A DNA stretch of 64,000 nucleotides from Ilex aquifolium (taxonomy: Eukaryota; Streptophyta; Magnoliopsida; Aquifoliales; Aquifoliaceae), in NCBI GenBank assembly GCA_951799425.1, contig OX637399.1, forward strand, positions 17,768,001-17,832,000, written 5' to 3'. Below the pieces are notes generated by a model that worked only from the letters and a program-made list of their open reading frames with translations, did not search any database and was not told the DNA's origin. Position 1 is the first letter of the stretch, and each line of letters begins with the position of its first letter. Both the position numbers and the translations under genes were made by a program. This document shows, piece after piece, positions 57,769 to 64,000 of the stretch.

Positions 57769-58473
57769 TCACTCTCTCTACAATGCTGAATAATGTCCAA
57801 TGTTGCTTGCATTTTAGTCCATGGAGGTTCCCCTAGGTATGTGACAAGCCTCCCATCCATAGGAGGCTGAGTTGATGGCTTTGGGCAGGCTAGGACAGGC
57901 CTAGCCTGCACTTCCCAAGCTTTCCTCTTCTCTCTCCTCCTCATTAATGCTGGAGCCTCCAAAGTCCAAGCCTAAGTGTGAGGAGGCATCTCTGTGTGTA
58001 AGGGATGTCAGAGGACAAGTGGGAGACTCATAGGTGGGACCCCCAAGGGACAGAACTTGAGTTGCAGGCTTCAGGCATTTTTCAGCAAAACCTACCGGTT
58101 GGTCGATGGCCAAACCTACTGGTAGGTTTTACTCCAGTAGCCAAAACCTTTCGAAAGGTTTGCGGTAGAACCAACTCCAGTAGACAAAACCTATCAGTAG
58201 TTTTATGAACAAACCTACCGGTAGGTTTTTTCTTGTTTTGCTCAAATCTTGGTCTTTTCAGCTTCTATGCCATAGTCAAGCATCCCATTCATCGCCATTG
58301 ACTTTAAGCACTACGATGGGGGTTTAACTCATGTCATTTTCAACTCTTTGCCTGCAAACATACCGAAACCTCATTAAATGTAGAAATATTGCAATTCCTC
58401 CCATATTCACCACAAAAACAAGTCTAAAAATGGTGCAAATGTGCAAATAATGTGCAATATTTTGTACTAATCA
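57769..58473 (-). repeat. LTR fragment of Athila-like element F
   Basis: About 700 bp of U3 ending TGTACTAATCA on the plus strand, next to PPT CACCCCCCAACTT. Closest to LTRs A and C. The U5 side is missing. Confidence 0.8.
58090..58228. repeat. Palindrome cluster CTACCGGTAG in LTR F
   Basis: CTACCGGTTG, CTACTGGTAG, CTTTCGAAAG, CTATCAGTAG and CTACCGGTAG with the same linkers as LTR C. One copy is of the A type. Confidence 0.88.
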
Positions 58474-58785
58474 CACCCCCCAACTTGAGTTTTGCTAGTC
58501 CCTAACAAATTTTATTTTCAAACCACAAAGTATAAAACTACAACAATCCATTTACACAAGTATATCACCAACATTTAAAATGCAAAATCACAATGCAATT
58601 AACCAAATGAACTTGGGCAAGATGGAACAAACAACTGTGGCATTTTTCATTAATCATTTCAAAAGTTCAGTACAAAAGGTTAGAGTTCAAAACAAAATGG
58701 CCCAAAATCCTAAAGACACTTCTACTGGGCCGACAAAACTAACCCTACTATGTACAATCTAAAACAAAAAAGAAACAAAACATCC
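58474..58785 (-). other. PPT and 3' UTR of element F
   Basis: PPT AAGTTGGGGGGTG (minus strand), then sequence matching the 3' end of ORF2 A and its UTR (GGCCCAAAATCCTAAAGACAC also at the window start). ORF2 itself is lost. Confidence 0.75.
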
Positions 58786-59262
58786 AATTGTTGTCGAAAT
58801 TTGGTATTGAAAATTAACGTGCAAGTATACACGATCAACAAGTAATAAAGTGATAAGTAAAGTATCGTTCCCACGGAGAATTATTAATAATAAATTTCAA
58901 GTACTAACTTTATATCAATTCAATTTTATTTAAACAAGGAATGAATAATTTAAACTAAATCTAAACTTAATAATCAAAGATTGAATTTAACGGATAAAAG
59001 AAGTTAAGATTACAACTTCCCCTAATGCTTCGTATAAATCTCTCAACTCTCTTTCCAGTTAATTGATCAAATTGAACTGTTAACTGAGACTTCAAAAGTA
59101 TTTATCAAACCTCTTCCGATAGTAAGATAAGCATATCTCTCCCAATTAAATTGCTATATTCCTATGCAAAATAAGTTGGAATAGATTCATTAAGTTCAAA
59201 CTCTCATAAAAGTTACACACGGCATATAGGTATATTCCTATCCTATACACAAACCCAGCAAC
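58786..59262. other. Unidentified AT-rich fragment, probably LTR-derived
   Basis: No coding sequence. The TATACACGATCAACAAGTAATAA and TATCGTTCCCACGGAGAATT blocks resemble the R/U5 end of other plant LTR families, but I cannot assign it. Confidence 0.4.
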
Positions 59263-59302
59263 TCCAAGGTGGAGGCCATCTCCTATTCCTATCCTATACA
59301 CA
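59263..59302. other. Filler DNA at junction
   Basis: The first 21 bp are a copy of 59384-59404 (in pol of G) and the next 19 bp a copy of 59233-59251. This is a patchwork typical of end-joining with template switching. Confidence 0.75.
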
Positions 59303-61381
59303 CGGGAGAAGTGTCACTTTATGGTGACGGAAGGGATCGTGTTGGGTCACATAGTGTCGACAAGGGGCATCGAAGTTGACAAATCCAAGGTGGAGGCCAT
59401 CTCCAACCTTCCCACGCCGACAACTATCAAGGGTATCCGGTCATTTCTGGGCCATGCAGGTTTCTATCGCCGATTCATTCAAAATTTTAGCGCATTGGCC
59501 CGACCCCTGACCAATTTACTGTCTAAGGAGATTCCTTTTGAGTGGTCGAATGAGTGTGAGGCATCATTTAAAAAATTAAAAAGCATGCTTGTCACGCCTC
59601 CGATCATGCGACCACCCAATTGGGATCTACCTTTCGAGCTTATGTGCGACGCGAGTGACTACGCGGTTGGCGCAGTGCTTGGTCAGAGGAAGGACAATCG
59701 ACCGCATGTTATACACTACGCTAGCAAGACACTTAATGAGGCACAAATGAATTACACTACCACTGAAAAAGAATTGCTAGCTGTAGTGTTTGCTCTTGAT
59801 AAATTCCGTTCATATATCATTGGTTCACCTATTGTTATTTTCACTGACCATTCTGCCTTAAAGTACTTGTTATCTAAGCAGGATGCGAAGCCAAGACTCA
59901 TTAGGTGGATCCTCCTCTTACAAGAATTTGACTTGACCATTAAAGACGAGAAGGGAGTTGAGAATGTCGTGGCGGATCACTTGTCCCGACTGGTGGCACA
60001 AGAGACAAATGAGCACATCCCTATCACAGACTCCTTCCCTGATGAGCAATTACTGTCCATTCATTCTCATTGTCCTTGGTATGCTGATATTTGCAATTAT
60101 CTTGCAACAGGACAAATCCCACCACACTGGAGCCCTGAGGATAAAAGGAGGTTTATGGCGGACGTTAAGTACTTTTACTTCGATAATCCGTATCTGTTCA
60201 AGTACTGCCCAGACCAAATCATGAGGCGATGTGTGCCTAAAAATGAGCAGCGGAATGTCCTTGCCTTCTGTCACTCCCAAGCCTGCGGTGGCCACTTCTC
60301 CGCCAAGAAAACTTCTTCAAAAATTCTCCAATCAGGTTTCTACTAGCCTTCTTTAATTAAGGATTGTATTTCATTTTGCAAAGAATGTGATAGATGCCAA
60401 CGTTTGGGGAATGTGACTCGGAGGAATATGATGCCCCTCTCCCCTGTACTTGTCATAGAGATATTCGATTGTTGGGGCATTGACTTCATGGGTCCCTTTC
60501 CTATGTCGTTTGGCTATCTATACATTCTGCTGGCAGTGGACTACGTGTCCAAATGGGTGGAGGCTATCCCAACTAAGACTAATGACCACCGGGTTGTAGT
60601 CAAGTTCTTGAAAGAGAACATTTTCTCGAGGTTCGGGATGCCTCGTGCTTTGATTAGTGATGGTGGATTACACTTTTGTAACAGGCCAGTTGCATCGTTA
60701 TTGTTCAAATATGGCGTTACACATAAAGTATCCACCGCTTATCACCCACAAACAAATGGCCAAGCCGAGCTAGCCAATAGGGAGATCAAGACCATCCTTG
60801 AAAAAACAGTTAACCCCAATAGGAAGGATTGGTCTGAGAGATTGATTGATGCCCTATGGGCATATCGAACTGCCTACAAGACAGTTTTGGGCATGTCTCC
60901 CTATCGGCTTGTCTATGGAAAGGCTTGCCATCTGCCAGTAGAAATGGAACACAAAGCTTATTGGGCAATAAAGACCTTAAATTTCAATTTAAGAATGGCA
61001 GGCAAACATAGGATGTTAGAAATGAATGAACTGGAAGAGATTAGGCGGGATGCATACGAGAGTTCAAAAATTTCAAAAGAACGGGCGAAAATCTTTCATG
61101 ATAACTCCATAGTGAGAAAATCATTCGAGCCCGGGCAAAAGGTACTCTTGTATAATTCCCGCCTCTCCATTTTTCCCGGAAAGCTAAGATCCCGTTGGGA
61201 TGGCCCCTATCTTGTCAAGGTGGCCTACCCCAATGGAGCTGTTGAAATCACCAACCTCAAAGATGGCCAAACATTCAAGGTAAATGGCCAAAGACTTAAG
61301 CCATTCTTTGAGGGCTTTGAAAACCAAGTGGTGGAGGAAGAGTTAACCGACCCGGTGTATCCGGAAGTGATTGAGGAATAA
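59303..61381 (+). pseudogene. pol of element G: RT end, RNase H, integrase
   Basis: One reading frame with a single TAG at 60344-60346. RT connection: [39 protein letters not shown]. RNase [61 protein letters not shown]. Integrase [27 protein letters not shown]. The integrase core has all three catalytic residues ([30 protein letters not shown]). The C-terminal part is [40 protein letters not shown], with stop TAA at 61379-61381. The RT fingers and palm are missing, so it is not autonomous. Confidence 0.9.
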
Positions 61382-63393
61382 CAATTGGTCCTTTGTTCGC
61401 ATGTACAGTTTCCTTTATTTTAATTATGTCATGTTTTTATTTCATGTCACTTACTTGTTGTTGCTATATAACTTTGTTTTCTTTTGAATCAAGATCTTGG
61501 TGTGTTCGTCAAAAGCTCGAATGCGAGGTGTTTTCTTACCCTTCTCATCTTTTATTGTCTTTCATTGCATATGCTATCTTTTTGTTGCATTGAGGACACT
61601 GCATGATTCTAGTTGGGGGGTGAGGTGCACCACTTGTTAGATGCACCAGATTTTTTTTTTGTGTACTCCAATTTTGTGTTGCATTGGTACAAAATATGTG
61701 AGAAATTTTGAAAATTTTTGATGAAAAATACCTTTAAGTTGATCTGTATTCCCTTATGAAGCGAGTATGAACTGGATGACATGTTGGTTGTTGTTGTGAA
61801 CCTTGTGCACATGAGCTTACTATAGAAATGGATCCTATGCATAAATATCACATATGGATTGATTTTCGAACTCATCTGTATGTGTTTTCTAAACTTGTAA
61901 TTTCAGTGATTTACGGGTTGGATTCATGTTTTAAGCTTGACATAAGTAGTGGAGATGAGTAAGGACCCATGAGAGTTTTAGTGCCAAACCTTTTTGGAGG
62001 GAACTTACGTCTACTCAAAGAACAATTTTTGATATCAAGTTTGTTCAATAGTCTCATTATGCTTGCTTTGGTTAGTTGCATTTGGTTAGTAGACTGATTT
62101 GTCTTGATCATGCAATGCTCTCCCCATGTGGACCTGGAAGTGATCTTAGGCCATTTTTGAAAACTTTGAGCCTTAGCCTTTTTCTTGGAAAAATTTATCC
62201 CTAGTGCCATGATTGAGCCTTACTTGAATTCATTTCTATGCCATACATTTGACCAAGCCAATGAAAAATGATAAATACTTACCTTACCTTGGTTGTTCCT
62301 AGAGCTAAATTTGAGTGATCGTTAAAGCGAAGGAAGTATGGTGTGGAAATTCAAACAAAAGGGATGGATGTTGTGGAGTTTAAATGTTGAATAAAAAAGA
62401 ATGAAAACTCAAGAAAAGGAAGAGAAAGGGGTGAAAGAAGAAAGAACGATCATTGAAAAAAGAGATGATGTTAAGAAGAATAAAGAAAATAAACAAGGGG
62501 TATGGTGATGGTGAGAAAATCAAAATCCCATGAAAAAGGAAGTGTTTTTCCAACATTAAAGTCTCTCACTCGGAACAACCCTCTTTGTTGTCCTTTTTCC
62601 TTCATTTCTTTTACCTAGATATCACCCCAGGGCCCCATTACAACCCTTAAAGCCCTAAGTGATCTAGAGAAGCATGGGAGAAGCATGTTCGTAAAAATAT
62701 TGATAAGTTTAGTCTTACTACCTAATGCACTAACATCCTATTCATGAGACTATGCCAAGGTTGCCTCATTTTCACATATGAACTTCATTTTTGGATTACA
62801 TGTGAGCACTTTGTTTTGAATACAAGATTCTAGATCACATGTACACATGGAGTGCATACCAGTATAACGTGAGTGCGTTTATTGTTTAAGGGTGTCCCTT
62901 GGTGAGTTTTGCATTGAAACTGAGTTTGTCTAGCCTTTCGAATGTGAATTCTGTTTCGTAAATGCCCAAATTACTTGTTTAAATGCACATGCACACGAGT
63001 TGAAAATTAATTTGTGGGTGCATATTTCTGACTAGCATTGAGGACTATGGTTTTGCTCATGTACATCTAGTTCATTCAATTGAGAAATTTGTTAAAAAGC
63101 TCCATGCTTGCAAGAATGAGGGAATATTTCTCAAGTTATTGATATTGGCATATTTTAGGAATGCTTTGATTCTGAATCTTGATGAGGTGTTTTCTGGATG
63201 TTCATTTTGGATAGTCAATTGTTGGAATTCATTTCGTGTATTTTTGAATGTATCAAAGTCCTAAATCGCATTGCAATTTCATTAATAAATTGGACATGAT
63301 GGTTAAGAATGTGCTGGGAGGTATAGAGGATGTCTAGAAGTAAATAGGATTGAAGCAGGATAGCCAGCAAGAAGTTCAGGAAACTAAGGCTTA
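61382..63393 (+). other. Spacer of element G
   Basis: 2.0 kb noncoding, collinear with the spacers of A, B and E. It contains TGCATTGAGGACACTGCATG, the internal purine tract, and GGAACAACCCTCTTTGTTGTCC near 62570. No supportable gene. Confidence 0.75.
61611..61632 (+). other. Internal polypurine tract (candidate central PPT), element G
   Basis: AGTTGGGGGGTGAGGTGCACC, 230 bp after the pol stop. Confidence 0.6.
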
Positions 63394-63450
63394 GCGTACC
63401 GGTACGCGTACCGGTACACTGACCCTACTAGAGTGCTTCGTACCGGTACG
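63394..63450. repeat. Palindrome cluster GTACCGGTAC upstream of ORF2 (G)
   Basis: GTACCGGTAC-GC-GTACCGGTAC, linker CCTACTAGAGTGCTTC, GTACCGGTAC. Same GC-spaced form and linker as LTR H and the solo LTRs at 13970 and 44295. 263 bp before the ORF2 ATG. Confidence 0.9.
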
Positions 63451-63712
63451 CCTGCCTGAATCGATTTTTTTTAAATGGGTTTTTTATTTTTAGATGTCGA
63501 ATAACCCTTCATTTCCCTCCTCATTTAAACCCGATTCTCTCCCAACCGAAATACCTCTTGGAGTGCATGCCCTTTCCCATTCCTCCTCTTTAAAAACCCA
63601 CTTTCTCTCTCCACGATTCTCTCAAATCCCAAATCCCTTGAACCCTTGTTCCACCGAAACCCCCTCAAGCCCAAGTCTTCCCGTTTTTCTCCATTCTCTT
63701 TCAAATCCTTCA

Positions 63713-64000
63713 ATGGCCCGAACAAAAGTGCCCGGTCCCGATCTTCCTCAACATGAGGAGCCCTCTGGTCGCAAGCGGAGTAGTGGGGAGATCGAAGAAC
63801 TCAAGGAGAAGAGGAAGAAGGCGAGAATGAAGGCTCGGATGAATTGGATTGGCGACAGGGGTGTGACCTGTGAGCGAAACCTCGATGTCATATCTCTCAG
63901 ACGGAATGCGGCGGTCCAAGCCATCGAAAACCATGGTATGCATTTCTGGTTTGAGGCAGTTGAGGGGTATAATCTATCCATGTGCAGGGATTTTTATCAG
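63713..64000 (+). CDS. ORF2 of element G, putative plant transposon protein type (partial)
   Basis: The ATG at 63713 is chosen because MARTKVPGPD aligns with the starts of copies A and B. All 96 codons to the window edge are open. The N-terminus is highly basic (GRKRSSGEIEELKEKRKKARMKARM), predicted helical and nuclear-localisation-like. Next come GVTCERNLDVISL and the start of the conserved core, AIENHGMHFWFEAVEGYNLSMCRDFYQ. This is the only ORF2 copy here without a visible lesion. Role unknown; it lies 3' of pol and behind a palindrome cluster like every other copy. Confidence 0.75.
   Translation, partial: MARTKVPGPDLPQHEEPSGRKRSSGEIEELKEKRKKARMKARMNWIGDRGVTCERNLDVISLRRNAAVQAIENHGMHFWFEAVEGYNLSMCRDFYQ

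Larger units (their letters stand above)
59303..64000 (+). mobile_element. Athila-like element G, 5' truncated, runs off window
   Basis: Plus-strand pol from the RT thumb onward, internal purine tract, spacer, palindrome cluster and start of ORF2. It is the best preserved pol in the window (one stop). Confidence 0.88.

Noticed and set aside
58786..59262. Possible tRNA or snRNA gene near conserved blocks
   Set aside because: No cloverleaf or box A/B could be made out; the blocks look like LTR R/U5.

Overview
The window is plant nuclear DNA, almost certainly from an angiosperm, and appears to consist entirely of nested LTR retrotransposons. The evidence is Athila-type Ty3/gypsy gag-pol with tRNA-Asp-type primer sites, a Tekay-like chromovirus with a tRNA-iMet primer site and a chromodomain, LTRs of 1.7-2.5 kb bounded by TG...CA, and several 5-bp target-site duplications. 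I found no host gene, tRNA, rRNA or CRISPR array.

Layout. (1) 1-22358: Athila-like element A, minus strand, left end outside the window. It is interrupted by a 9.0-kb Tekay-like element (3448-12457, duplication TATGT) and by a solo LTR (13970-15809). (2) 22359-29941: Athila-like element B, plus strand, broken in gag by A and in its last ORF by a Tekay-like LTR (29942-31181). (3) 31182-36346: end of minus-strand Athila-like element C, whose LTR carries a solo LTR (32111-34257, duplication CTAAG). (4) 36347-48142: element D, arranged LTR-internal-LTR-internal, with no gag-pol but two ORFs; its second LTR carries another solo LTR (44295-46153, duplication CCGAT). (5) 48143-49437: mosaic of fragments. 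(6) 49438-56251: complete non-autonomous Athila-like element E with two 1855-bp LTRs and duplication GTAAT. (7) 56252-59302: fragments of LTR H, a Tekay-like element, Athila-like element F and an unidentified piece, ending in filler DNA. (8) 59303-64000: Athila-like element G, plus strand, with nearly open pol and the start of its last ORF at the window edge.

How the parts relate. The autonomous Athila-like elements share a plan: LTR - tRNA-Asp PBS - gag - PR - RT - RNase H - IN - internal purine tract - about 2 kb conserved spacer - palindrome cluster - extra ORF ('ORF2', putative plant transposon protein type) - PPT - LTR. Most LTRs, and the leader of ORF2, carry a cluster of perfect 10-bp palindromes centred on CpG. 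The arms differ between families (GTAC/GTAC, CTAC/GTAG, CTTC/GAAG, CGTT/AACG). In the three elements where both sites are visible (A, D, E), the LTR palindrome and the internal palindrome are of the same type.

The most interesting hypothesis is that these palindromes are recognised by a dimeric, methylation-sensitive DNA-binding factor, possibly ORF2 itself, and that site and factor co-diversify. This would be analogous to the VANC anti-silencing proteins and their short motifs in VANDAL DNA transposons. It is an inference and has not been demonstrated. A second unusual item is a small basic, cysteine-rich ORF in element D that resembles plant-virus nucleic-acid-binding proteins or a modified retroviral zinc knuckle.
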